Of a DNA stretch of 64,000 nt, positions 40,701 to 51,142 are shown one piece after another (the stretch's first letter is position 1; each line of letters opens with the position of its first letter). The stretch is taken from assembly GCA_030374765.1 (NCBI GenBank), contig JARGXX010000088.1, positions 434,001 to 498,000 of the forward strand, given 5' to 3'. This stretch comes from Agarophyton chilense. Lineage: Eukaryota > Rhodophyta > Florideophyceae > Gracilariales > Gracilariaceae. Both the position numbers and the translations under genes were made by a program. Under the pieces are notes generated by a model. That model worked only from the letters and a program-made list of their open reading frames with translations. It made no database searches and had not been told where the DNA came from.

Positions 40701-41474
40701 ATGGCGCGGAATGAAGAAAAAGCTCAATCTATGCTCAGTCGATATCTTCGCAGCAAGAAGGAGACATCCGGAACACGACACAGACGTCCCTATCTGTCAA
40801 CCTTATGTGATGATGTAGACGAAGCCGAGAAATGGCGGCTGCAAGTACTGAGTGACATTCGTCGCCTTGCAGAAGAGATCCAGAATCCTGGACTGGACGA
40901 TGAGCGCATCCGTGAGCTGAACGACAATATCAACAAATTATTACGAGAGCGTGGGCATTGGGAAAGACGGATTCGTTTCTTAGGTGGAAAAGACTATGGA
41001 CGAAAGAAAGTTGAAAATATGGGCGATGAAGTTGTTGAACACAACGGGTATTTTTACTTTGGAGAGGCCAAGCGACTCTCGGATGTAAAGGAGCTGTTGG
41101 CAGCCAAGGAACAACGACGACGAGAAGCACTTGATGATGAAGGCCTGCAACAGAGAATGAAGGATTTGTACAATAGAGTTAATGACGAGTACTATGGGAA
41201 GATTGAAGAAACAGATAAAGAACTGTTGAAGGTTGAAGAAAAGGCTGAGCGAGAAGCGCGGATTATTTTGATTAAAGAATGGGAAAGTCAAAGAGCGATA
41301 TCAAAAGACGCAGCGTGGGATGATAGCTATATCAAGTTTGTAGGGCAGAAGGTTGATGATACGTTTGGCGCGAGCGAACGCATTCAAGCGCTAACACTTG
41401 AAAGAAAGAAGTTGGAAGCATTGGAGCAGCTTCAAGTAGGGGCTCTAAGTGCTCAGAGAAAAAAGACAGCATGA
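40701..41474 (+). CDS. ISY1: Pre-mRNA splicing factor ISY1
   Basis: 257 residues, close to the family length. It begins MARNEEKAQSMLSRYLRSKKE, nearly the canonical ISY1 start, with RRPYLSTLCDDVDEAEKWR, RIRELNDNINKLLRERGHWERRI and the GPDY-like segment LGGKDYGRKK. The rest is mostly helical and charged. ISY1 belongs to the NineTeen/Prp19-associated complex and sits near the catalytic centre of the spliceosome, where it helps the first step. The gene itself has no intron. Intact. Confidence 0.95.
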   Translation: MARNEEKAQSMLSRYLRSKKETSGTRHRRPYLSTLCDDVDEAEKWRLQVLSDIRRLAEEIQNPGLDDERIRELNDNINKLLRERGHWERRIRFLGGKDYGRKKVENMGDEVVEHNGYFYFGEAKRLSDVKELLAAKEQRRREALDDEGLQQRMKDLYNRVNDEYYGKIEETDKELLKVEEKAEREARIILIKEWESQRAISKDAAWDDSYIKFVGQKVDDTFGASERIQALTLERKKLEALEQLQVGALSAQRKKTA

Positions 41475-41584
41475 ACAAGAATGAGAAGATGTACAAAAAA
41501 AAAGTGCAAGAGAGTTCAATATATTAAGGAGAGCGCTCGCTGTGCATGAAAAAGGGAAGGATGACAATCTAAGCGTAACGTGGG

Positions 41585-41875
41585 TCACAAAACCATTCGG
41601 CGAACCTCATTGAGTTTGGGAATAAAATCAGACAGAGGGACTGGCCTTGGCAAAAGAGGGCAACCTGAATTAACCAGTGTCTTGTACAGTTCCTCGGTCT
41701 CAGAAATCTTCAAAGGTGGGCTTCGTTTGGGGGTGTGGTTGGGTATAGGAGCAGTCCATTCCTCACGTTGTTTAAGCCATGTTTGGTAGCCAACATTAAC
41801 AAAAGTTGGCTGTGATTGCGTTTGCTGTGCTGGTTCCTTCGCGGCGCGACGCGCCTTTCTCGACATGGCATGCAT
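41585..41875 (-). CDS. Gag1-like clamp domain protein (small)
   Basis: 96 residues. After a basic N terminus it reads FVNVGYQTWLKQREEWT, then SETEELYKTLVNSG and LPRPVPLSDFIPKLNEV. This matches the spacing of the Gag1-like clamp (formerly DUF4050) family of plants and fungi: FVN-x-W-R-x-W ... Y-L ... PRPIPL-M-L. The family's usual C-terminal W-EEG is absent. Function in plants is unknown; fungal Gag1 proteins are linked to TOR and growth regulation. Convergent with ISY1, about 110 bases apart. Upstream exons in 41900-42190 are possible. Confidence 0.55.
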   Translation of the reverse strand: MHAMSRKARRAAKEPAQQTQSQPTFVNVGYQTWLKQREEWTAPIPNHTPKRSPPLKISETEELYKTLVNSGCPLLPRPVPLSDFIPKLNEVRRMVL

Positions 41876-42368
41876 GAGTTGTCGGAAGCACGAAGCGCGC
41901 GGTGGCGCGGTCTGCGGTGGGGGTGAACCAGAGTTGAAAGTTGATGAGGAGGTTGTACTAAAACTGAAAACACGTCTCCTAGACGAGGTTGGAAGGAAAT
42001 TTTGATGAGGCGCGATTGTGAAAGATTGGATGCGTACAAAGGTACGTGACGAAAGTGCCGACGAGTTTGACTGTACGGGGTGTGTGAAGACTGGCAGATA
42101 TGTACGAAGGGTAAAGCGTTTTTAACTGCAAACGGGGCATGAGCAACAAGGAAGGCGTGTTGTGAAAAACAAGCAGATCACCCGCCAAACTGGTCGCGCA
42201 CGTGCGTGCGCTTTTTTAATTATTTTCGTCCTCCAGCCGGCTTTCGCCAGATTTTCCCGCTTTGTTGGTACATAGGCGCGAATTCCAGTTATTTGCTCAT
42301 CCGAAAACAAAACCACGTGCGGCCCTCGCTCACCGAGAGCATTTCATGGTGACGCAGCTCTGCTGATT

Positions 42369-42447
<79 letters not shown>

Positions 42448-42502
42448 ACCATCGTCTGAATTCTGCAGCTCTCTTTTCGAATACTGCCTGCAACCACAAC
42501 GA
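41876..42502. other. Divergent promoter region with microsatellite
   Basis: About 630 bases between the clamp protein and the thioredoxin-like gene, including the (AG)n(TG)n tract at 42373-42445. No independent gene supported. Confidence 0.5.
42373..42445. repeat. (AG)n(TG)n compound microsatellite in a 5' UTR
   Basis: About 20 AG units run into about 15 TG units, ending some 58 bases before the chosen ATG of the thioredoxin-like gene. Reading through it produces the artificial peptide MCVCVC and Leu-Ser runs on the other strand. Confidence 0.92.
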
Positions 42503-43273
42503 ATGGCATTCGTTGCTTCCACACCCCGCCTGCCTCTTGGCACCCGACAAACCAACTCTCTTTCTGGACGTCTTTGCTTTCGTCCCAAAGTGCAAGTCAG
42601 GTTGGAAACTAGGGCATGTCTTCCGACTCAGAGTGCTTCCGACGCAAAACCAGTGAGCGACGTGTCGCAAGATGCCGAACCTCTCCAAGCCGCCTCGAAA
42701 ACTGAGCGCATAGCGGCCATGCTGGGGAAGAGCAAGCAGTCTTTGGAGCAATCCAGAGATGATGTTCTGGAACGAGACAGGAAGGACAAACGAAAGCGAT
42801 ACACAGCCGCCCTCATATCAGCGCTAATCGGCACTTCCGCCTTTCTTGCTCAAAGACTTGATCCCAATTCCGGTGTCAGACTCTTGCGGTACATGTACGC
42901 ACACAGCGAGTCACCTGCCGTCATTGGCACCAATAACAAACCGACTCTGATGGAGTTCAGCACGACATGGTGTTCAAACTGTAAAGCTTCTGCGAGAACC
43001 GTTTTTGATCTGGAGAATAGATATATAGACAGAGTCAACTTTCTAATATTTAATGGAGAAGACCCGAACAACGCCGAAATTCTCGAACGGTACAGTGTTG
43101 ATGGTATTCCGCAGTTTTCTATGATCACTCGCGATGGAACTGTCAAAGGCAACCTAGTTGGGAGAATCCCGAGAGAGGTTTTGGCCGAAGACTTAGACGC
43201 TCTTTTGGAAGATCGAGAATTACCTTTTCCAGGTTTGCCACTCGATGCACTACGCCCGGACTCAATGAGATAG
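42503..43273 (+). CDS. HCF164-like thylakoid thioredoxin
   Basis: 256 residues from ATG 42503. I rejected the longer frame that starts inside the microsatellite. The N terminus (MAFVASTPRLPLGTRQTNSLS) is a plausible plastid transit peptide. A membrane segment follows at about residues 99-117 (YTAALISALIGTSAFLA), then a thioredoxin domain with WCSNCK (Cys near 157 and 160) and the cis-Pro loop GIPQF. One membrane anchor plus a lumen-facing thioredoxin fold with a WCxxC site is the build of HCF164, which passes reducing power across the thylakoid membrane for cytochrome b6f assembly. The active site is intact. Confidence 0.88.
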   Translation: MAFVASTPRLPLGTRQTNSLSGRLCFRPKVQVRLETRACLPTQSASDAKPVSDVSQDAEPLQAASKTERIAAMLGKSKQSLEQSRDDVLERDRKDKRKRYTAALISALIGTSAFLAQRLDPNSGVRLLRYMYAHSESPAVIGTNNKPTLMEFSTTWCSNCKASARTVFDLENRYIDRVNFLIFNGEDPNNAEILERYSVDGIPQFSMITRDGTVKGNLVGRIPREVLAEDLDALLEDRELPFPGLPLDALRPDSMR

Positions 43274-44243
43274 ACACATCTGGAAACACATGTCCTGAAT
43301 GAATGTTCTTTTTCTGTTTATATCCCTATTCTTGGTCACCGTGGCAGCTGCACTTCGTCCTACTTCACAAAACGATGTCAGTTCCACGTTCAGCTTTTCT
43401 TCCATCTATTTGTTCATCACTCGCAATTATGTATGATTGTTTCTGTTTTATAGCAGCCCTCGCTCCGTTCTGCGAAAATTGGACTCGTGATACATTCTTT
43501 CCAGATGAACACACATTGGACTTATGCAGAAATCTTCGTCACCGTCAGATGGATAGTTTTTTGTAGTTTTTCAGGGGTTTCGTTTCGTGATTAGAAATTC
43601 CTGACGATGAATATATCAAAAATATTGTATTTGCACCTTTCGCACACTTCTGTTTCTGGCCCCATCCCAGTCGTGCGGAACGATCGTCTCCACCACAAGG
43701 GAAGCAACACTTGTAAAATCCGTGAAAGAATAAAATGCATCTCGTTATCTTTACCGACTACAACATGTCACCAATTTCTACAAACGCTTTGCATATTTTA
43801 TTTTACTCTGGTTTCCGAAAAAGAAAACGTTAATGAAGGTATTCTCCAGTATAGAGAAAAGTCCGAGAACACTCCAGACGTCAGTGACTCTCCATGTCTC
43901 CAAAAGAACGGCTGTGGTGCTGCTCAAAGAGCCCAACGACGCGTTCCATTCGGCTAGATGACTGTTCTTCTCAAAAAGTCATCAACTGTAAGTGGAGCTT
44001 TCTGCGGTGTGCAATTTCATATTTATACATCAGGCAGAGCGCTATTCAACTTCAAAGTGTCCACCATAAACCCATTGCATATTAAACAACGTTCTCCGTG
44101 AAGCATTCAGACAGAGAACAACCTGCAGATTTCCTTTGCTTCCTTCACGTGAACAAACCATTAAGCAACATTGTCGCGTGGTACAATATCAGTATCCATA
44201 CATTGCTTTTTTGTCTGGAAAACCGACATCAGTTTCAAACATA

Positions 44244-44430
44244 CAGTGCGTTTTAAATAGTATATCCCTTGACAATAACTGCACCAAAAAGATTTCATGT
44301 ACTACAGAGAACATTTTACACCAAATAAGAACCACAAAGTCCAAAACGTTTCAAAAGTGTTTTTTTTATACAATTCATAGCTCAACTTTGGCTCGTGGCT
44401 CGCCTCTGACACGCTCTAAACAACCTAAAA
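44244..44430 (+). repeat. Tc1/mariner-like terminal segment, copy 1
   Basis: Begins TA-CAGTGCGTTTTAAATA and is inverted-complementary to about 52840-53020, which ends AAAACGCACTG-TA. The CAGT start next to TA is typical of Tc1/mariner termini. No transposase frame is seen nearby. Confidence 0.6.
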
Positions 44431-44710
44431 TCATGCAATTATTAGGTCGGGGTATGATTCCAGCAGATATGCCCAAAAACCTTAAGCGTAGCTCAAAAAC
44501 AATGAAAAACTTCATAAAAAATACCGACAAAATACAGAACAAAACATTCAACAGCCGGTCCTATGCCATAGTCTCCAGCCAATAAGCATAAAATTAAGCT
44601 AGTACTGTGCCGTTACACGTTATTATGTAACAAAATTGTCAAAACATCGCATTTGCCTCTTTTAAAATTAATTCATGGCGTAAAAATATCCGTCAAAATT
44701 TGCCCAAGTA

Positions 44711-44870
44711 CAGTGCGTTTCAAAAATATATCCCTTCCTAAAACCGGGCCAAAAATGTTTTCTGTACTGTAGAGCCAATTTCTCACCGAATAAAACCTTT
44801 TGAAGTCCGAAATTTTGTTTCTCAAACATATCCTTTATACGATATCTAGCTCTATTATGACTGGTGTACC
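44711..44870 (+). repeat. Tc1/mariner-like terminal segment, copy 2
   Basis: Direct, diverged copy of 44244-44430. It again starts TA-CAGTGCGTTTCAAAAATA, with the same order of submotifs (TATATCCCTT, TGTACT, ACCGAATAAAA, CAAACATATCC). Confidence 0.55.
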
Positions 44871-46829
44871 GCCTTTATCTCGCCAAAAACATATGAAAAT
44901 TATTAGATTGGACCACAATAGCATGATCCCAACTTTTATAGCAAAAAAATAAAAGGCCAAAAAACAAACAAAAATTACAAAAAACCAGTTTGGTATGAAT
45001 TTAAGTAATGTTTGAGCCATACCGCATTCTTTTCTAGCATAAAAACACGAAGAAAGAAGCGTTATCTGTTCTGTGATTCGTCATAGTGCAAGAATAATTG
45101 CAACAAAACTGTATTTGAATGTGAAAGGTTCCAAAATATGATGCAAATTAAAGAGTCAAAATTGGTTAAACTATACAACAAAGAAAGTATTTTCTTTTAA
45201 AAATGCACCATAAACATACCGTGCGTTTTGTTTCTCAGAAAAGGCTCATTAAAAAATAATATGAAAAATGATACTGTTTTTTACATAGAACGTGATTATG
45301 GACGGACCATGTTTCTACAACTTTTATAAGCACGATAATTGCAAAAGACAATTTGAGTTTTGTAAAAAACGTCTTTGGTTAAACATCTGAAATGGTTTTA
45401 GAAAACAAAACTAAAGGAACAATAACCAAAAAAGCGTGTTTTAAAGCTATAATGACTTAGAAACGTTATGATAAATTCTAAGAAAGTTACGTACTACTTC
45501 TTTTTCTGCTTTGAGTATGAATTAAATTATGGTTTTTAGCAGGATATTGCACTTGTAAAAAAGTCAAATATTTAGGAACAATTTATGAATGGTTCAAATA
45601 TGACTGATACTGATCTCTTATGACGAATGTACGATGTTAAATGTATTTAAAACACGTGTGAAGTGCTATATTAAATTGTTTATGTGCAAATTAGGCAGTT
45701 CAGTACAGTTTTTTATTCTAAATTTTGTATCACAAATAACTGTGACAAAAATATCTCTAATCCAATTCATTTTTTATTGAATAAATGATAAGACACTCTT
45801 TAAGTGTCCTTAGGGTTAAAGAAGCGAAAATAATCTACTGAAAGCGTGCTATAGAGAATATAACTGACGAAAGAATATGTTTTTGAAACAGCATTGTTAC
45901 TTGATGATTTCGATGTGTTGTTCTTATTAAGTGTACTGTAGTCGAAAAGGCAATTTACGAAATTTTCGTGCAAGGGATATGTTATTGAAACAGACTTTAC
46001 ACAAAATTAAGAAAAATAGTTTTTTAAAAAACTATAACGCAAACATCCATAACAATCTTTTTTTGAAAAAAGCCGACAAGAAAACTAAAAAATAAAATGT
46101 TATCTTTTTTAACGAAAAAAGAGATAATCTATATGGCCCAGATCGCAATACATTTGTCAGAATAATCTACAAAAAGAGAAAACAAAATTTACAACGAAGC
46201 ATATTAATGATTTGAGCTGGAATCTCTAAAAAAGAACAATCGTTATCATTATAAATACTATAAGTTTTGGAAGTATTTCGAAGTTCTAGAAGAATATTTG
46301 CTTCCGGTTTTATTACTGTATACGGAGATGATTTCCCTTTTGAGAAGAATAATGAGCCTGTGCATTATTATAATTCTTTCGAACAGTGGTAAAACGCTTT
46401 AAATATTTTTGTCGTGATATGTTTAGGGGTGTTTGCCCAAAAGACTAAAGAAAAAAATTGGAAAATGTTTTAAAAATGTTTTCTTGGTAATAAAAGCAAA
46501 GTGATGTAGTTCTTGATTTCAAAAAATGTATCAAAGATTTCGGATGAAAGATTGAAATTAAAGCCCTCTTCGTTTCATACAATCAATACCAAAGCACCTT
46601 TAAATCGTTGCACAGGCTTAAAAAGCTATTTTGAACTACTCACTTGTTGTTCAAGTATGTATGATGCAATAATGCTATGATTGTGAGCCAGTATTGTTAC
46701 TTAAAAGGTTTTCACACTGATGTTGTTAGCTCAAGTGCAACTAAAACGTCATAGTTCAGAAACTCTTTCCGAGGGATATGATTTTGTAACAGACGTTTTG
46801 TAGCATGACTCAGATTCGCTTTCCTGTTG

Positions 46830-47095
46830 TTATCTTGTATAACACTGTAGTGCAATTCCCCGCGAGGGGAAAAGACACTCAAGGTATTGGAAGCCTTGCT
46901 CCCTTCTTAGGGGAACTCAGCGTAGAGCCTTCCGTATCTCCCAGCTGTGGGCGTAACTCCACGGAGACTTCAGGATATACCACGGAAGTGGAGATAGAAA
47001 CGAGTGTGAAGTGTACGATGAAAATGCCGATAACCCTTGGAACAGGAGAAATAAAGGGTGAAATAAAGGGTGAAACTCCAACAGAGTAGTAGGAA
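46830..47095 (+). repeat. Fragment related to LTR family X
   Basis: Resembles 47521-47700 inside the long family X copy. Shared pieces include CTCAAGGT-TT-GAAGCCTTGCTCCC, GTAACTCC-ACGG and GGGTGAAA. It also has the short tandem AATAAAGGGTG twice. No TG or CA ends can be fixed. Confidence 0.5.
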
Positions 47096-47297
47096 TAACA
47101 AAAAACCAAGACATGAGCCATTACCGGGGTGGAGAAGAAACCTGAAACACACAGTAAAATATAGGAATAAAAGAAACAGGAAAACACACAAAGTGTAGTA
47201 AGAATCACTACTTAAGAGATGCGGGTGGAATAACTGAACCGATGTGACTGCGAATACCCTCCAAAGGCAGTAGTAATCCTGAAAAGGCAGTCACAAT

Positions 47298-49105
47298 TGT
47301 AGGACAACGCTTGGAGCGGAGACATCATGAAGATGTTCGGGATCTTCCTCTCTTGAGAGACACGCCTCAAGCGGAGGAGGCGCGTCCCAGAGGAGCACAA
47401 AAACAGAGCCACTCTGGAAAGGTACAACGAAGTCGGGTGTAAGACCGAGGCCAATCCGGCGGGATATACCTAGAGTGTTAAGGTGAGCACGTCACAGTCC
47501 GGGGTGTGACCAATCCTAGTGTGGAGCAAAACCCGGCGACGGGAAGTGCTCTCAAGGTGTTCGAAGCCTTGCTCCCTGGGGGAGGCAGACTCAGAGACAG
47601 AGCCCTCCGTTCCACCCGTAGTGTGGGGTGTAACTCCCACGGGGGATTCCGGCAGTACCGACGGAGGTGAGGGGTAGAAACCGTTGGATCGGGAATGGGT
47701 ATGGGTATCCCAAAGAATGGGGGAAAATCCGGCGAAGAGGAAAAACGGGGCGAGGGTCGGGCACTAACAGGCACCGGACCCGAGAACCAGAAAAGGGGCG
47801 AAACAACAAAAGAAACCCAATACAGGGGCGAAAACCTGTCCTCGAAAGGAAACACAAAAAGCACGCAACAAGTAAGCAGAACCCCCACGGGGTATTGTGC
47901 ACGCAGGTCGTCTGAGCGGTCCCAAGGGGGTGCTTGCACGGAACCCAAACGTGGGCACTCTCCAAGTGGAGTCGTGTCCCTACGCAGGCGTTGCTAACCA
48001 GAGCCCTTTCCGGGTTGTAAGGCCGAAACGATGGCGACGAAGAACCTCTAAAGGTATCGAAGACCAACCTTGGTTACCCTTTACTCTGAGCTTCGGACTG
48101 TCAGATCTCGTCTCCCTAAGTAGGGCCCACTAACTAAACTCTACAGTAGTGCACACCTGCTCAGGGCCATACACGTGGAGATCCCACTGTCAGGGCCCAA
48201 AAGTCCAACGTTCTAACAAATATCCGAAAATCGGTGCCAAAATTAAGCCGCGTGTATCACGGGGCCAATCCAACCATGGGCCATCCGAATTTTCACTTCA
48301 TAGGCGAACTCTAAGCAGAAAACAGTGCCACCGCAGCACACCTTAGAGGGGATCATAGTCATAACCCTCGGAGGGTTCAATCCTCATTTTATGAGTTGCA
48401 TCTTCAAGTATCCTCTAACTGGGCGTTGCTCTACACCTAGACGAAGTGGTACCACGGCGATTGTCGGAAAAGAAGCGAGGAAACACTCGTATGAGGTGGA
48501 CGAGCGAGGTAAGTGGGGCGGCCACTCACGAGAGCCAAAAAGAAGATTAAGAAAAAAACGGGGGCGAAACCCTATACAGGGGCGAGACTACGACAAGTTT
48601 CGGCGATTAAATATGAACCCACGGTGGTGGTAGCACTCTGGTCGACAGAGGGGTGGATGAACTAACGTGCAACGGGCGCTCACGCAGTATGCGGTGAAGA
48701 CGCGCCGAAGGCGAAAAGTTCAGAGCCACGACTCCCCCCTTGGTATCTCCCAAGAGGGTGTTTACTGGGGAGCAGTGCTCAACCTCCTAAGTAGCGTGGC
48801 GCGCGGCCCCTGAGAGTGGGCGCGCGCCCGAAAAATAGACACTAAATAGCGATAGCGTAGCTAAATAAATACTACAAAATACTAAATAATACTAACCATT
48901 AGGTAGAATCCGGGCCACGTGTGGCACGCCTCGCACTCGAGCGTCGGCATCCGTGCAGTCCACGTGTTCCACCAGTGTGCACCTCCGGTCCTAACTGGCC
49001 GTCGGCACGCAATAGAGGTATAGCTTGTCATAGACCAAGCTAGTCCTCAAGCGAGCGAAATCTCTAAGTCCTGGGAAGAAACCCCTTGAAGGGCATTGTC
49101 CTTCA
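47298..49105 (+). mobile_element. Solo LTR, family X, long form (1808 bp)
   Basis: Starts TGTAGGACAACGC and ends GTCCTTCA, flanked by the 5 bp duplication ACAAT (47293-47297 and 49106-49110). Its first about 220 bp and last about 665 bp match the solo LTR at 17340-18228. The central about 920 bp, between CCTAG at 47514 and CCTAG at 48438, is absent there. Open frames inside have no domain. No internal retrotransposon region is attached. Confidence 0.85.
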
Positions 49106-49110
49106 ACAAT

Positions 49111-49609
49111 GAGAGCCGAACACACGGTACCCATTTAATTGGTGATGTCCATGGCAAGATCGCCGGAGCCCAAGTACTGTTCTACTGTGGCCACTAGACT
49201 AACTAATTAAATTAAATAAACTAATCTAGTACCAGTTATTATATTACTACATTTCTAATTAATGTTCTTCTCATGTGGGGACCCATTTTAACGAGGATCC
49301 CTGCCTTCTAAACATATCACATTACCATAGCGCCAAAATCGTACAACTTTTCTCTCATAAGTAAAGCATCCCCGACGAAAGTATCAATATTAACTTATGA
49401 GTATCAAAACCCGGAATATCGCCGAGGTCGTTGCACTACAAACACACTGCATGGAATTTGGTACGGCTTGACAGTTAATATAACGGCTTTCATCGTTAAA
49501 CCATCAATATTTCTTTCAATTCAGTATACTGAGCTACACCGATGAGGCAATTATGCTACGTGGTTAAACTGAATGGATGCGTTCATGCAACGTGTACTAC
49601 AATTGTTTG
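49111..49609. other. AT-rich spacer
   Basis: 500 bases between the long solo LTR and the first R repeat. No gene and no clear repeat. Confidence 0.5.
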
Positions 49610-49955
49610 GTTAGCAATTAGCTCATAGTTTCGCTGATTGAGTAATATTTAGATAACTATGAGTACATAGGGAGGCGCACCTCAAATGAATTCCCTTGTG
49701 GCTACGTAGCGAGGAGCGAACCTGTAGATCGGGTGGCTCATGAGGTGTCTCTCTATTTAGCATAGCTTTCCCTGCCGCTATTGTAAATAGAAGCATCTAC
49801 TAGGCTACTTTTATTTCTTTTTGTTTCTGTAGTCCACCATAAAGGTCAGGCTCGTGTCCTTTAGGGTTCCTGGACCCACGTGCAATGTGCATCATCGGCT
49901 ACTAACTGTTGGATGAAGATTTTAAAATGGACACAATCCATGGCCACCGAAGAAG
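49610..49955 (+). repeat. Direct repeat R, copy 1
   Basis: About 346 bp from GTTAGCAATTAGC to ...CCACCGAAGAAG, about 90% identical to 50797-51142. The two copies flank the third family X LTR. Confidence 0.8.
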
Positions 49956-49956
49956 G

Positions 49957-50796
49957 TGTAGGACAATGCCCCCGAGCGGGAAATCCTACGAAGACGTCCG
50001 GATCTTCCTCTCACGAGGTAACCGGCGCGGTAGAGCCCTCCCAGGGATCGGCGCGCAATGCCGGGTGTAAGCCGGAGCCGAACCCTCGCGACGGGCGCAC
50101 GGAGGCTGGAAGAAGCCGAGAATATCCGCCGAAGCGGTGCTTTCGTATCCTCTGAGGAGGCAAAACCCACGAGAGTGGCGAGCACGACAGGTGTCAGTGC
50201 GAGCCGCAAGAGCGGGAATTGCCCAATGAAGGGGAGGAAAAGGGAAGGAAAATGGAAACGGAGGCAAGAGGGCGAGGTTGACCACGAGTCGCAAGAAGAG
50301 ACTCGGGAATAGCCGGCACTGCCGGGTGTAGCAAACCGTATACACGGGCGGAACCACGAAAGTGGGAATAGATACCCAACACACGAAGGCTGCTTGAACG
50401 TCCAAGGGGGTTGGGAAGCCGTGCACCACGGGAAATCCCTCCGTAAGGAGTTGTTTATCAGCGCAGGCGGTTCGACCCAGAGCCAAGATCTGGAAGACCA
50501 AGATCACCCTTGTTGGGGAGACTTTACTGGACCGGCGGCCGCGAGGCCGGCGGCCTAAGTACTGTAGTCACCGTAGAATAGAATAAATAAAGTCTATCCT
50601 AAATAGCTAAATGTCCGTCTAACAAAGGGGCCAATCTGGCGGCCACGCGTATGGCACCCGGTCCCGCCGGTGCATCACCGGCGTTCCGGCCATAGCCGTG
50701 AAAACGGATTACTCCTACTCATAACGAGGTTGCACGCCGGAGGCTCCGGAAAAAACTTAAGTCCCCAAAAACCTCCCTGGAGGGCGTTGCTCTTCA
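49957..50796 (+). mobile_element. LTR of family X, diverged copy (840 bp)
   Basis: Starts TGTAGGACAATGCCC and ends TGCTCTTCA. It shares the overall order of motifs with the other two copies (GTGTAAGCCGGAGCC, AAATAAAGTCTATCC region, ...CCTGGAGGGCGTTG near the end) but is strongly diverged and more GC-rich. Its flanks (GAAGG / GTTAA) are not a target duplication; it lies between direct repeats R1 and R2. It may be a member of a subfamily, or the product of recombination between two insertions. Confidence 0.65.
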
Positions 50797-51142
50797 GTTA
50801 ACAATGAGCTTAGAGTTTTGCTGATTGAGTAATATTTAGATAACTTTGAGAAGATAGAGAGGCGCACTTCAAATGCCTTCCCGTGTGGCTACGTAGCGAG
50901 GAGCAAACCTGTAGATCGGGTGGCTCGTGAGGTGTATCTCTACCTAGCATAGCTTTTCCTGCCACTATTGTAAATAGAAACATGTACTAGGCTACTTTTA
51001 TTTCTTTTTGTTTCTATAGTCCACCATAAAGGTCAGGCTCGTGTCCTAAAGGGTTCTTGGACCCACGTGCAATGTGCATCATCATCTACTAACTGTTGGA
51101 TGACGATTATAAAATGGACACAATCCATGGCCACCGAAGAAG
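50797..51142 (+). repeat. Direct repeat R, copy 2
   Basis: Second copy of the 346 bp repeat, beginning GTTAACAATGAGC and ending CCACCGAAGAAG. Confidence 0.8.

Larger units (their letters stand above)
43274..46829. other. AT-rich, gene-free repeat region
   Basis: 3.5 kb with no convincing gene; longer open frames lack domains. From about 44200 it is strongly AT-rich. It carries repeated variants of ACAGTGCGTTTYAAAA-TATATCCCTT and related motifs (AGGGATATGTTATTGAAACAGAC near 45975, a similar one near 46780), as in decayed DNA-transposon ends. Confidence 0.5.

Noticed and set aside
42416-42502. N-terminal extension MCVCVC... of the thioredoxin-like gene
   Set aside because: Encoded by a TG microsatellite; the ATG at 42503 yields a normal transit peptide.
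44136-44585. 149-codon frame in AT-rich DNA
   Set aside because: It overlaps the Tc1/mariner-like terminal repeat, and its composition follows base bias.
47478-48067. Overlapping frames of about 150 codons in the long solo LTR
   Set aside because: Open because of GC-rich composition; the short LTR form deletes them, and no domain is seen.
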